Source: an uncultured Eggerthella sp.
GTDB lineage: Bacteria; Actinomycetota; Coriobacteriia; Coriobacteriales; Eggerthellaceae
Length of the DNA stretch: 64,000 nt
Assembly: GCA_900553605.1 (NCBI GenBank)
Contig: USDX01000005.1
Span: 1-64,000, forward strand
Direction: 5' to 3'
Shown here in pieces: positions 43,184 to 52,274 of the stretch (within the stretch, counting starts at the first letter, position 1; every line of letters begins with the position of its first letter). The position numbers and the translations under genes were made by a program. The notes below the pieces were generated by a model. That model was not told the DNA's origin, searched no databases, and saw nothing but the letters and a program-made list of their open reading frames with translations.

Positions 43184-44452
43184 ATGCCACGTCCTATGAC
43201 CATGGCAGAGAAGATCCTTGCAGCCCATGCAGGGCTCGAGGAAGTGGTTCCCGGCCAATTGATCGAGTGCAACCTTGACCTCGTTCTTTCCAACGACGTT
43301 ACCGCACCCATCGCCATTAAGGAATTCAAGAAGATCGGTGTAGAAAAGGTTTTCGACCCTACCAAGATCGCTTTGGTTCCCGACCACTATGTACCCAACA
43401 AGGACATTAAGAGCGCCGAACAAGCCAAGATGACGCGCGATTTTGCCCGTGAGCAGGGTATTACCCATTACTACGAAGTGGGTTGCATGGGTGTAGAGCA
43501 CGCACTCCTACCCGAGCAGGGTGTTGTAGGCGCTGGCGACCTTATCATTGGTGCCGATAGCCACACCTGCACCTATGGTGCGTTGGGCGCATTTTCCACT
43601 GGCGTTGGTTCTACCGATGCTGCTGTGGGCTACGCTACCGGCAAGGCATGGTTCAAGGTTCCCGAAAGCTTGCTGTTCAACGTTGAAGGCGAGCTTCGCC
43701 CTGGTGTTACCGGCAAGGACATCATCCTTCATATTATTGGCATGATCGGCGTAGATGGCGCGCTGTACCAGGCAATGGAATTCCGCGGAAGCGCTATTGA
43801 GGGCCTTACCATGGACGAGCGCCTTTCCATTTCCAACATGGCAATCGAGGCAGGCGGCAAAGCTGGCCTTATCCCTGTTGACGCTGTTACTCGCAAGTAC
43901 ATGGATGGCCGCACTGAGCGCCCGTATACCGAGTACCACTCTGACCCCGATGCGGTATACGCAAAGGTGTACAACATCGACGCGCAGGATATCGTTCCCA
44001 CGGTTGCTTTCCCGCACCTGCCCTCCAACACGCGTCCCGCATCTGAGGCTCGCGATATCGTTATCCAGCAGTCCGTTATCGGCTCTTGCACTAACGGCCG
44101 CATCGAAGATATGCGTCAGGCTGCCGCTGTGCTCAAGGGTCATAAAGTTCATCGTGATGTTCGTTGCATCATCATCCCTGCAACGCAGCAGGTGTACCGT
44201 CAGTGCATCAAGGAAGGCCTGATGGATATTTTCCTGGATGCCAACTGCGCAGTTTCCACCCCCACATGCGGCCCTTGCCTGGGTGGCTACATGGGTATTC
44301 TTGCCGCTGGCGAGCGTTCTATCGCGACCACCAACCGCAACTTCGTAGGCCGCATGGGCGATCCTACCAGCGAGGTGTACCTCTCTTCGCCGGCAGTTGC
44401 TGCTGCCAGCGCCGTGTTGGGTCATATCGGTCTTCCTGAAGATCTTGATTAA
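43184..44452 (+). CDS. leuC: 3-isopropylmalate dehydratase large subunit
   Basis: With LeuD, isomerises 2- to 3-isopropylmalate using a 4Fe-4S cluster. The 422-aa protein is of the short (HacA-like) type. Cluster ligands are visible in IGSCTNGRIEDM and TPTCGPCLGGYMG, and substrate loops in ADSHTCTYGALGAFSTGVGSTD. GAAGGAGAG precedes the ATG. It is followed by leuD after 14 nt and leuB after a terminator. leuA is not in the window. Confidence 0.94.
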   Translation: MPRPMTMAEKILAAHAGLEEVVPGQLIECNLDLVLSNDVTAPIAIKEFKKIGVEKVFDPTKIALVPDHYVPNKDIKSAEQAKMTRDFAREQGITHYYEVGCMGVEHALLPEQGVVGAGDLIIGADSHTCTYGALGAFSTGVGSTDAAVGYATGKAWFKVPESLLFNVEGELRPGVTGKDIILHIIGMIGVDGALYQAMEFRGSAIEGLTMDERLSISNMAIEAGGKAGLIPVDAVTRKYMDGRTERPYTEYHSDPDAVYAKVYNIDAQDIVPTVAFPHLPSNTRPASEARDIVIQQSVIGSCTNGRIEDMRQAAAVLKGHKVHRDVRCIIIPATQQVYRQCIKEGLMDIFLDANCAVSTPTCGPCLGGYMGILAAGERSIATTNRNFVGRMGDPTSEVYLSSPAVAAASAVLGHIGLPEDLD

Positions 44453-44466
44453 TTAGGAGAAGCGTA

Positions 44467-44964
44467 ATGCAATTCAAGGGAACAGTTCATCGCTACGGTC
44501 GCGATATCGATACCGACGTTATCATCCCGGCTCGCTACCTCACTACTTCTGAGCCTTCCGAACTTGCCAAGCACTGCTTGGAGGATTTGGATGTCGAGTT
44601 CGTCAACAACGTAAAGCCCGGTGACATCATTGTTGCCGAAGAAAACTTCGGTTGCGGCTCTTCGCGCGAGCATGCGCCCATCGCCATCAAGGCTGCGGGT
44701 GTTGATGCTGTTATCGCCAAGAGCTTTGCTCGCATCTTCTATCGCAACTCTATCAACACGGGGCTTGCTATTCTTGAATGCCCCGAAGCGGTAGATGCCA
44801 TTAAGAATGGTGATGTGGTGAGCGTTGATACCGAAACCGGCACCATCACCGACGAAACCACGGGTGAAAGCTTTACGGCTCAGCCTTTCCCGCCTTTCAT
44901 TGCTGACATTATCGAGCAAGGCGGCTTGCTGAACCGCACGCGCCATGTGCTGGGGCTTGCCTAA
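44467..44964 (+). CDS. leuD: 3-isopropylmalate dehydratase small subunit
   Basis: Swivelling domain that completes the LeuC active site. The 165-aa protein starts FKGTVHRYGRDIDTDVIIPARYL and has the hallmark NFGCGSSREHAPIAIK, where SSREH contacts substrate. Length is normal for the short type that pairs with HacA-like LeuC. GGAGAAGCG lies ahead of the ATG. It is intact. Confidence 0.95.
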   Translation: MQFKGTVHRYGRDIDTDVIIPARYLTTSEPSELAKHCLEDLDVEFVNNVKPGDIIVAEENFGCGSSREHAPIAIKAAGVDAVIAKSFARIFYRNSINTGLAILECPEAVDAIKNGDVVSVDTETGTITDETTGESFTAQPFPPFIADIIEQGGLLNRTRHVLGLA

Positions 44965-44990
44965 GCGTTCGTTTCGAACGTAATTTCTTG

Positions 44991-45014
44991 AAACGCCTTT
45001 CGGGGCGTTTCTTT
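44991..45014 (+). terminator. terminator between leuD and leuB
   Basis: AAACGCC TTTCG GGGCGTTT then CTTTCTTT, very like the terminator at 40156. A TAATAT box near 45024 may be a leuB promoter. Confidence 0.75.
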
Positions 45015-45066
45015 CTTTGCGGTAATATCGTTTGCGAACTGTTTTTCGCTGAAAGAGGATTTCACT

Positions 45067-46176
45067 ATGACCAAGACGTACAAGATCTGCACGTTGCCCG
45101 GCGACGGCATCGGCCCCGAGATCATGGCCGAGGGCGTTAAAGTGCTGAAGGCATTGGGTGAAAAGTATGACGTCGATTTCGCTTGCGAAGACGCTTTGAT
45201 CGGCGGTTGCGCTATCGATGCTACGGGCGAAGCGCTTCCTCAGGCAACGCTTGATGCTGCCAATGCATCGGATGCGGTACTGCTTGCTGCAGTAGGAGGT
45301 CCGAAGTGGGACACCACCGATCCTTCGAAGCCTCGTCCCGAACAGGGTTTGCTCGGCATTCGTAAGGCGCTGGGTCTGTACACCAATCTGCGCCCCGTTC
45401 AGATTTTCAACGCATTGGCCGAGGCCTCTACGCTGAAGCCTGAGGTTATCGATGGCGTAGATATGATGATCGTTCGTGAGCTTACTGGTGGCCTGTACTT
45501 TGGCAAGCGCGAGCGTTTCTATGATGAAGAAGGTGCTGGCACCGACGGCAAGCCCGGCCAGCGCGCATACGATACGCTTGAGTATCGCGAATATGAGATT
45601 GAGCGTATTGCCCGTCAGGCATTTGAAGCTGCCCGTAAGCGCGGTAAGAAAGTTACCAGTGTCGACAAGGCAAACGTTTTGGAGACCAGCCGTATGTGGC
45701 GCGAAATCGTTCATCGTATTGGTGCGGAAGAGTATCCCGATGTTCAGCTCGAAGATTTGCTGGTGGACAACACGGCAATGCAGCTTATCAGCCGTCCCGC
45801 TGATTTCGATGTAGTGGTTACCGAAAACATGTTTGGTGATATTTTGTCCGACGAGGCTGCTCAGATCACTGGTTCGCTGGGCATGCTTGCAAGCGCTTCT
45901 TTGGGCGATGGCGTTGCTTTGTATGAGCCGAGCCATGGCAGTGCGCCCGATATCGCGGGCCAGGGCATCGCGAATCCCTTGGCTCAGATCATGTCGGTTG
46001 GCATGATGCTGCGTTACAGCTTTGATATGGGCCAAGCAGCAGATGACATCCAGCGCGCTATCACCGAAGTGCTTGACGAGGGTTGGCGCACGGGCGACCT
46101 GAAGGACGCTTCCACTCCTGCCGATAAGGTTGTTGGCACCGTTGCTATGGGCGATCTGATCGTTCAGCACCTGTAA
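45067..46176 (+). CDS. leuB: 3-isopropylmalate dehydrogenase
   Basis: NAD-dependent oxidative decarboxylation of 3-isopropylmalate to the leucine keto acid. The 369-aa protein begins ICTLPGDGIGPEIM and shows GPKWD, LRPVQIF, RELTGGLYFG, the catalytic Lys in SVDKANVL, the metal Asp in TENMFGDILSDEA, and EPSHGSAPDIAG for NAD binding. The start follows GAAAGAGGAT. It completes the leuCDB block. Confidence 0.96.
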   Translation: MTKTYKICTLPGDGIGPEIMAEGVKVLKALGEKYDVDFACEDALIGGCAIDATGEALPQATLDAANASDAVLLAAVGGPKWDTTDPSKPRPEQGLLGIRKALGLYTNLRPVQIFNALAEASTLKPEVIDGVDMMIVRELTGGLYFGKRERFYDEEGAGTDGKPGQRAYDTLEYREYEIERIARQAFEAARKRGKKVTSVDKANVLETSRMWREIVHRIGAEEYPDVQLEDLLVDNTAMQLISRPADFDVVVTENMFGDILSDEAAQITGSLGMLASASLGDGVALYEPSHGSAPDIAGQGIANPLAQIMSVGMMLRYSFDMGQAADDIQRAITEVLDEGWRTGDLKDASTPADKVVGTVAMGDLIVQHL

Positions 46177-46193
46177 GCCTAGACGCGTTTTTG

Positions 46194-46229
46194 CGGCCTC
46201 TGTCTTCCATGGCAGAGGCCGTTTTTTGT
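46194..46229 (+). terminator. terminator of leuB
   Basis: CGGCCTCTG/CAGAGGCCG stem followed by TTTTTT. Confidence 0.85.
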
Positions 46230-46231
46230 CT

Positions 46232-46302
46232 GTGGGAAAATGGGGACAGGTTCCAGATTCCCGCTTTTCATGGGAATCTGGTACCTGTCCCTATTTTCCC
46301 AC
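46232..46302. repeat. REP-like element, full inverted pair
   Basis: Two copies of the 33-nt element in head-to-head orientation (46232-46264 and about 46271-46302), giving a long imperfect palindrome directly after the leuB terminator. Confidence 0.85.
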
Positions 46303-46401
46303 CTGTGTTCCTTTTTTGTGTGCTAAAGCAGCGCTATAATAGTGCGGTTACAGGCACAGGAGTGCCTAAGTTGAGTTTTGAAAGAGAGCAGCACAGAGCA
46401 T

Positions 46402-47703
46402 ATGGCAGTGAAAGCACCTGAGGGAACCTTCGATCTTCTTCCTGATGATGTGCGGTTTTGGGATCATTTCCGCCAAACCGCATTCGAGATTTTCGGTCGT
46501 TGCGGCTATCAGCCCATTGAAACCCCGCTGTTTGAGCAGACGGATCTGTTCGTGCGCGGTATTGGTCAGTCCACCGATGTTGTTTCTAAAGAAATGTTCA
46601 CTGTTGTTTCCGGTGGCAACATGGAAAAGCTTCTTGCTGGCGAATCACTGAAGGCAAAAAGCCGCCTTTCCCTTCGCCCGGAGGGAACGGCGGGTACTGT
46701 TCGTGCTGTGGTGCAGCACGACATGGTTCCGCAGGGCGGTGCTCCCGCAAAGCTCATGTATGCTGGGCCGATGTTCCGTGCCGAGCGCCCTCAGAAGGGC
46801 CGCTTGCGTCAGTTCCGCCAGGTGGGCGTTGAGTGCCTGGGTGCCGATGAGCCAACGGTGGATGCCGAAGCAATCATCATGTTGATGCGTTTCTACGAAG
46901 CCATCGGTATTCCCGCTTCGGAAACTCGCCTGCTCTTGAACTCTATGGGTTGCGAGAAGTGCCGTCCGGCTTACCGTGAAATGGTACGCGAGCACATCCA
47001 CCAGCATTCGGAGGAGCTGTGCGAAGAGTGCAACCATCGTGCCGACCTGAACCCACTTCGTGCATTCGATTGCAAAAACGAGCATTGCCATGAGGTGATG
47101 GAGGGCGCTCCCAAGATCACCGATCACCTGTGTGACGATTGCCGTGCCCATTACGAGGCAGTAAAGGGCTATTTGGATGCTGCGGGTATTGCGTATGTCG
47201 AGGATTCCCGTCTGGTTCGTGGCTTGGATTATTACACGCGCACGGTGTTTGAGATCCAGGTTGATACGGGCATGGGCAGCCAGAACGCCATCGGTGGCGG
47301 TGGTCGCTACGACAAGCTCGCTAAAGAGGTTGGCGGTCGCGATACTCCGGGCTTGGGCTTTGCGCTGGGCTATGAGCGTTGCGTGCTGGCGTTGGAGGCG
47401 CTCGGTGCTAAAGCGTCGAGCGAAGTTGCGCCTGCTGCATTTATCGCTTGTGTTGACGATTCTACCCGTGCAACCGCTTTCAACTTGGCGCAGGAGCTTC
47501 GTGCTCAGGGGCTTTATATCGAAGTGGATCATCAGAAGCGCAGCCTGAAGAGCCAGTTCAAATTGGCCGACAAGCTTTCTGCTCGCAAGGTTATCGTGCT
47601 CGGTCCCGATGAGGTTGCCGAAGGCGTTGCCAAGATTCGCGATATGGAAACCCACGAAGAGCAGGCAGTAAAGCTCGATGCCGTTGCAAAGGCCTTGGCG
47701 TAG
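46402..47703 (+). CDS. hisS: histidyl-tRNA synthetase
   Basis: Charges tRNA-His. The 433-aa class II synthetase begins KAPEGTFDLLPDD and contains motif 2 (PMFRAERPQKGRLRQFRQVG), the histidine loop LVRGLDYYTRTVFE, motif 3 GLGFALGYER, and a C-terminal anticodon-binding domain. The ATG at 46402 fits the family start better than the TTG at 46378. aspS follows after 136 nt, the common hisS-aspS order. Confidence 0.96.
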   Translation: MAVKAPEGTFDLLPDDVRFWDHFRQTAFEIFGRCGYQPIETPLFEQTDLFVRGIGQSTDVVSKEMFTVVSGGNMEKLLAGESLKAKSRLSLRPEGTAGTVRAVVQHDMVPQGGAPAKLMYAGPMFRAERPQKGRLRQFRQVGVECLGADEPTVDAEAIIMLMRFYEAIGIPASETRLLLNSMGCEKCRPAYREMVREHIHQHSEELCEECNHRADLNPLRAFDCKNEHCHEVMEGAPKITDHLCDDCRAHYEAVKGYLDAAGIAYVEDSRLVRGLDYYTRTVFEIQVDTGMGSQNAIGGGGRYDKLAKEVGGRDTPGLGFALGYERCVLALEALGAKASSEVAPAAFIACVDDSTRATAFNLAQELRAQGLYIEVDHQKRSLKSQFKLADKLSARKVIVLGPDEVAEGVAKIRDMETHEEQAVKLDAVAKALA

Positions 47704-47839
47704 GGAATAGACATTTCGCCTGAATTTAATTACCGCACCGAGTTGCGCATGTGCGCTTCCCTGGTGAAGAGATACGTAGTAAACAGTAGCTGCTTTGCAA
47801 AGCAGCTGGTAGCGATAGGAAAGAGGAGCAAGCACTACC

Positions 47840-49618
47840 ATGACCGATTATCTGAACGAATACTGCATGCACTCCCACACGTGTGGGCAGCTGCGCCGCA
47901 GCGACGTTGACGCAGAGGTTACCCTGACCGGTTGGGTATGGCACAACCGCGACCATGGCGGTCTTATCTTCGTTGACCTGCGCGATCGCGAGGGTTACAC
48001 CCAGGTTGTCGTTGACCCTGATTGCGTAAGCGAAGAGGACTTCCACGTAGCTGAGCATCTGGGCCGCGAATATGCCCTGGAAGTTACCGGTAAGGTACGC
48101 GCCCGTTTGGACGAGGCTGTCAACCCGAATATGGCAACTGGCGAAATCGAGGTTTTGGCAAGCTCCGTCAAGGTGCTGAACACCTCCGTTACTCCTCCGT
48201 TCTCTATTGAAGACGGCATCGAAACCGACGAAACTACCCGTATGAAGTGGCGCTATCTCGACCTCCGTCGTCCCGAGATGTATGCAAACCTGAAGCTTCG
48301 TCATGTTGTTGCTCAGGCGATGCGCTCGGCTCTTAACAAGCGTGGTTTCCTTGAGGTTGAGACTCCTATCTTGGCAAACTCCACCCCTGAAGGCGCACGT
48401 GACTACATCGTTCCTTCCCGTCCCAACCCTGGCAAGTTCTATGCATTGCCCCAGAGTCCTCAGCAGTTCAAGCAGATGCTGATGGTAGGTGGCATTGAGC
48501 GCTATTACCAGATTGCACGTTGCTTCCGCGATGAGGACCTTCGTGCTGATCGTCAGCCTGAGTTCACCCAGGTTGATATCGAGATGTCTTTCGTTAAGGA
48601 AAACGACGTAATCGACATGATGGAAGGCGTTTTCCAGGAAGTTCTGGAAGCGGCTGGCGTAGAGCATGAGTTCCCGCTGCAGCGCATGCCCTGGAAAGAG
48701 GCAATGGATCGTTTCGGTTGCGACCGTCCCGACATTCGCTTCGGTATGGAGCTCGTTGAGCTTACCGATATCGTTCGCGGTTGCGGTTTTGGCGTATTCT
48801 CCAAGGCGGTAGAAGCCGGCAACATCGTTAAGGCTATCAACTGCAAGGGCGCTGGCGACTGGAGCCGTGGCGAGATCGAGAAGCTGGGCAACATCGCTTC
48901 CGAAAATGGCGCGAAGGGTATGGCTTGGATTGCTTACACCACCGACGGCAAGGAAAAGAGCCCCATCATCAAGTTCTTGGGTGATGAAGTTCATGCCAAG
49001 ATCAAGGAAGCTATGAACGTAGAAGCGGGCGACCTGGTTCTGTTTGCTGCGGATACCTTCGATATCGCAAACGCTGTTCTTTCTGCTCTGCGTTTGCACA
49101 TGGCTGATGCGTTGGACATCCCTCGTCCCGGTCATAAGCTGCTTTGGGTTGTCGATTTCCCGATGTTCAAGTTCGACGAGGAAACCAACAAGTATGCGGC
49201 AGAGCATCATCCCTTCACGATGATTCCTGAGGCTGACTGGGATAAGATCGAAACCGATCCTCTGGCTTGCGGCAGCTACAGCTACGATATCGTTATGGAC
49301 GGCTTCGAAGCTGGCGGCGGCTCTATCCGTATTCATAACGCCGAGCTGCAGAAGCGCGTTCTTGCTCGTTGCGGCGTAGACGAAGAGGATATGGAAGTGA
49401 AGTTCGGTCACCTTATCCACGCTCTTGAGCTCGGTGCGCCCCCTCATGGCGGCATTGCTATCGGCCTTGATCGTCTGGTTATGCTCTTGGCTGGCAAGCA
49501 GTCCATTCGCGACGTCATCGCCTTCCCGAAGACGAGCTCCGCTTCCGACCCCATGACGGGTGCTCCGAATGCGGTTACCACAAAGCAGCTGAAGGAAGTA
49601 GCCCTCAGGACGCTTTAA
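47840..49618 (+). CDS. aspS: aspartyl-tRNA synthetase
   Basis: Charges tRNA-Asp. The 592-aa class II enzyme has an N-terminal OB anticodon domain (VTLTGWVWHNRDHGGLIFVD), motif 2 (CFRDEDLRADRQPEFTQVD), the bacterial GAD insertion (about 290-420) and motif 3 (IAIGLDRLVMLLAG). GAGGAGC precedes the ATG. Whether it is strictly Asp-specific or also mischarges tRNA-Asn cannot be read reliably from the sequence. Confidence 0.96.
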   Translation: MTDYLNEYCMHSHTCGQLRRSDVDAEVTLTGWVWHNRDHGGLIFVDLRDREGYTQVVVDPDCVSEEDFHVAEHLGREYALEVTGKVRARLDEAVNPNMATGEIEVLASSVKVLNTSVTPPFSIEDGIETDETTRMKWRYLDLRRPEMYANLKLRHVVAQAMRSALNKRGFLEVETPILANSTPEGARDYIVPSRPNPGKFYALPQSPQQFKQMLMVGGIERYYQIARCFRDEDLRADRQPEFTQVDIEMSFVKENDVIDMMEGVFQEVLEAAGVEHEFPLQRMPWKEAMDRFGCDRPDIRFGMELVELTDIVRGCGFGVFSKAVEAGNIVKAINCKGAGDWSRGEIEKLGNIASENGAKGMAWIAYTTDGKEKSPIIKFLGDEVHAKIKEAMNVEAGDLVLFAADTFDIANAVLSALRLHMADALDIPRPGHKLLWVVDFPMFKFDEETNKYAAEHHPFTMIPEADWDKIETDPLACGSYSYDIVMDGFEAGGGSIRIHNAELQKRVLARCGVDEEDMEVKFGHLIHALELGAPPHGGIAIGLDRLVMLLAGKQSIRDVIAFPKTSSASDPMTGAPNAVTTKQLKEVALRTL

Positions 49619-49651
49619 GTGGGAACAGAGGGACAGGTACCGTTTTCCCGC
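49619..49651. repeat. REP-like element, single copy
   Basis: One diverged 33-nt copy beginning directly after the aspS stop codon (GTGGGAACAGAGGGACAGG...). Confidence 0.8.
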
Positions 49652-49733
49652 TTTGTCCCAATCGTGGGATGTCAAAGATTTCCTTTGACGTAGAGTGGGC
49701 ATGTTCCTTTCTCGCTTTAGCAAGTACAGCTAT

Positions 49734-49772
49734 ATGCCCGTTGGTTTATTGGCGAACCAACGGGCATTTTAT
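49734..49772 (+). terminator. terminator downstream of aspS
   Basis: ATGCCCGTTGGTT/AACCAACGGGCAT stem, 8-nt loop, then TTTATT. Confidence 0.85.
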
Positions 49773-49862
49773 TGTTGGCGTATTCCTAAAAATGGTCTGT
49801 CGCTATTTGGTTGTGTGGGGTAGGATTGCCCTTGGTTCTTTGTTCGGTGGAAAGGAATTGCG

Positions 49863-50648
49863 ATGGGGAACAAGAAGTATTTCTTCTTTGATTACGATGG
49901 CACGCTGGCAGTGCCGCGCACCCGTTCAATTCCTCAAAGCGCCCTCGAAGCTCTTGATGAATTGCGAGCGCAGGGGCATTTCATCGCTTTGGCTACGGGG
50001 CGATTGCAGGTAAATGCGGTCGATTACATCGATTCAGCCGGTATTACCAACATTGTTGCCGATGGAGGTTATTCGGTTACATTGAATGGCGAGCTGAAGT
50101 GGATGGAGGGACTTCCGCTTGCTCCAGTGAAGAAATGCCTGCATATCCTAGAGGATCAGGGCATCCCTTGGGCGGTTAGCACTACCAATGAGTTGGTTCG
50201 CTATTCTCCACGGGAAGACTTTGCCGAGATAGCAGGGGATTACTATGTTCCCACTGAGTACGACCCCAATCTGCGCATCGATGATTTGAACTGCATTTAT
50301 AAAGCGTATATACCTTGTTCGATCAAGGACGAGGATATGGTGTTTGCCACGGGAGCTCTCGACGAGGTTCCCCATGTGCGTTATGACTCCGACACCATTT
50401 TTATTGAGCCGATGGATAAACAACGGGGCATTAAGCGAATGATGAATTTGCTTAATGCGCCTTACGAAGATGTCGTGGTGTTCGGTGACGGCTTCAACGA
50501 CGTTTCCATGTTTATTCCCGAGTGGACCTCGATTGCCATGGGAAACGCTCGGCAGGTTTTGAAAGAGCGAGCAAATTTCGTTACTACGAACTGCGATGAT
50601 GATGGAATCATGAATGCTTGCAAGCACTATGGATGGATTCGAGGTTAG
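49863..50648 (+). CDS. HAD-superfamily Cof-type phosphatase
   Basis: A 261-aa HAD hydrolase of the IIB (Cof) group. Motif I is FFFDYDGTL with nucleophile and acid Asp, motif II is LATGR, the catalytic Lys is in DKQRGIKRMM, and motif IV is FGDGFNDVSMF. The cap domain occupies about 80-190. Substrates of the group are sugar phosphates or small phosphorylated metabolites; this one is unknown. The start follows GGTGGAAAGG. It is followed 1 nt later by the DUF5662 gene. Confidence 0.88.
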   Translation: MGNKKYFFFDYDGTLAVPRTRSIPQSALEALDELRAQGHFIALATGRLQVNAVDYIDSAGITNIVADGGYSVTLNGELKWMEGLPLAPVKKCLHILEDQGIPWAVSTTNELVRYSPREDFAEIAGDYYVPTEYDPNLRIDDLNCIYKAYIPCSIKDEDMVFATGALDEVPHVRYDSDTIFIEPMDKQRGIKRMMNLLNAPYEDVVVFGDGFNDVSMFIPEWTSIAMGNARQVLKERANFVTTNCDDDGIMNACKHYGWIRG

Positions 50649-50649
50649 C

Positions 50650-51231
50650 ATGGGGCGCTTTAAAAATGCATGGCAGCATTTCTGCACCATCTCACATCAT
50701 AAGGTTTTGGTTTGCCAGCATTGCTTCAAGGTCGGTTTATATCGCCAGGGCATCATGCATGATTTGTCCAAGTACTCTCTGACGGAGTTCAGGGTAGGCG
50801 TTAATTATTATCAGGGCGATAGGAGTCCTAATACGGCCGAGCGTTCTGATTTGGGCTACTCTACGGCTTGGTTGCACCATAAGGGACGCAATCGCCATCA
50901 TTATGAGTATTGGATCGACATGAAGGGCAATCGCGACGCAACGCTTGAAGGCAAACCCATGCCTACGCGCTATGTGGTGGAGATGTTCTGCGACCGTATG
51001 GCAGCTAGCAAGGTGTACCAAGGCAGTGCCTATACCGATGCAAGCTCATTAGAATACTTGAGGCTTGAGCAGAGCGCCAAGGGCGAGCTGCTGATGCATC
51101 CCGACACAAAGGCGCTTCTAGAGCGCATGCTTACTTGGCTTGCGGAAGATGGCGAGGAGATTGCCCTTCGTCGTGTTCGCAATGAGATAGTAAAGCCGCG
51201 TCACCGCGAGCCAAATACCCCAAAGTTTTAG
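50650..51231 (+). CDS. DUF5662 family protein
   Basis: A 193-aa His/Tyr-rich soluble protein. Conserved-looking blocks are HHKVLVCQHCFKVGLYRQG, MHDLSKYSLTEF, STAWLHHKGRNRHHYEYWID and MPTRYVVEMFCDRMAAS, a His/Asp pattern reminiscent of an HD-like metal site (HDLSKYS...HHKGRNRHH). Function unknown. GAGG sits 5 nt before the ATG. It overlaps the HAD gene's ribosome context and is probably coexpressed. The last codons abut a REP-like element. Confidence 0.75.
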   Translation: MGRFKNAWQHFCTISHHKVLVCQHCFKVGLYRQGIMHDLSKYSLTEFRVGVNYYQGDRSPNTAERSDLGYSTAWLHHKGRNRHHYEYWIDMKGNRDATLEGKPMPTRYVVEMFCDRMAASKVYQGSAYTDASSLEYLRLEQSAKGELLMHPDTKALLERMLTWLAEDGEEIALRRVRNEIVKPRHREPNTPKF

Positions 51232-51363
51232 TGGGAATATAGGGACAGGTCCTATATTCCCGCCTCATGAGAAGAGCCTCGCTTGCGACATATCGCGCAA
51301 GCGAGGCTCTTCCTTTGTGTGCCATATCTAAGTGGAAAATGGGACCTGCCCCTACATTCCCGC
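51231..51363. repeat. REP-like elements flanking a hairpin
   Basis: Copies at 51231-51263 and 51332-51363 face each other across a 16-bp hairpin. The left copy touches the DUF5662 stop, the right copy touches the cysE stop. The layout copies the pair at 23.4 kb. Confidence 0.85.
51272..51311. terminator. bidirectional terminator between DUF5662 and cysE
   Basis: A 16-bp perfect stem (AAGAGCCTCGCTTGCG and its complement) around a short loop between convergent genes. It shares the stem core GCCTCGCTTGCG with the lysC terminator. Confidence 0.75.
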
Positions 51364-52274
51364 TATTCTGTTTCTTCGGGCTTTTTCTTGGGCTGGCGGA
51401 CGTTAACTTTCAGGCTTGCCAGGCTTACGCGCGAATGTGCCGGAATGGACTCAGTAACAAAAGCGCCGCCTGCTATGACAGTGTCTTCGCCGACGATGGT
51501 CTCTCCGCCCAGGACACTAGCATTTGAGTAAATAGTCACATTGTCTTCGATGGTGGGGTGGCGCTTCACGCCGGCAAGCTTTTGCCCCGCGCGAGTGGAA
51601 AGAGCGCCAAGCGTTACGCCTTGGTAGATCTTCACATGGTTGCCGATAACGGTGGTTTCGCCGATAACGACACCCGTTGCATGGTCGATAAAGAAGTATT
51701 CGCCGATGGTTGCGCCGGCATTGATGTCAACACCAGTGCCGCTATGGGCGTATTCAGTCATGATGCGGGGGATAAGCGGCACGTTCTGCGTGTACAGTTC
51801 GTGGGCGATGCGGTATACGAAGATGGCAAAGAAGCCCGGATAGGAAAAGATAATCTCTTCCTTGCTTTGCGCGGCTGGGTCGCCATCGAAAGCGGCCTGA
51901 ACATCGGTAAGCAGCACGCGCTGGATTTCGGGCAGCTTCTCGAAGAAATTCTTACAGATCTCGTCTACGCGAGTCTCAACTTCCTCTTCGCTGATGTCTT
52001 CGGCTCCCTTGAACAGCAGCGCTTCTTTCAGCTGACGGCGCAGGGAATCTTCGATACGGATCAGCGTTTCGCCGATGAAGTATTCGGGGTTGGTGCCGGT
52101 GGGAGTTTCATCACCGAAATAGCGAGGGAACATCACGCGGCGCAGATCCTTGATGATGTTGATGATGGCTCTCTTGTTGGGAAAGTGCTTGTCGGGGTCG
52201 GTGAAGAAGATCTCGGTGGCGCTGTAGTTTTTGGCGATACCAGCAACGATTGAGTCGAGGTTTTCGTTGAACAT
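51363..52274 (-). CDS. cysE: serine O-acetyltransferase
   Basis: Makes O-acetylserine for cysteine synthesis. The 303-aa protein has an N-terminal helical domain (1-160) and a left-handed beta-helix of hexapeptide repeats: TGVDINAGATIGEYFFIDHATGVVIGE, GNHVKIYQGVTLGALS, then HPTIEDNVTIYSNASVLGGETIVGEDTVI. The catalytic His is in IDHATG. The longer form with an extended N-terminus is typical of the EpsC-like group. AGAGGAC lies ahead of the ATG at 52274. It is convergent with DUF5662. The cysteine synthase partner is not in the window. Confidence 0.9.
   Translation of the reverse strand: MFNENLDSIVAGIAKNYSATEIFFTDPDKHFPNKRAIINIIKDLRRVMFPRYFGDETPTGTNPEYFIGETLIRIEDSLRRQLKEALLFKGAEDISEEEVETRVDEICKNFFEKLPEIQRVLLTDVQAAFDGDPAAQSKEEIIFSYPGFFAIFVYRIAHELYTQNVPLIPRIMTEYAHSGTGVDINAGATIGEYFFIDHATGVVIGETTVIGNHVKIYQGVTLGALSTRAGQKLAGVKRHPTIEDNVTIYSNASVLGGETIVGEDTVIAGGAFVTESIPAHSRVSLASLKVNVRQPKKKPEETE

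Noticed and set aside
46232..46302. 33-nt palindromes taken as a second CRISPR array
   Set aside because: Copies are scattered over 35 kb, inverted relative to each other, lack uniform spacers and abut stop codons, which fits a REP-like family instead.
47726..49723. 665-codon open frame on the minus strand opposite aspS
   Set aside because: Antisense shadow of a strongly supported aspS with no ribosome site or recognisable domain. Similar long shadows opposite leuC-leuB, purF-purM and recJ were dropped for the same reason.
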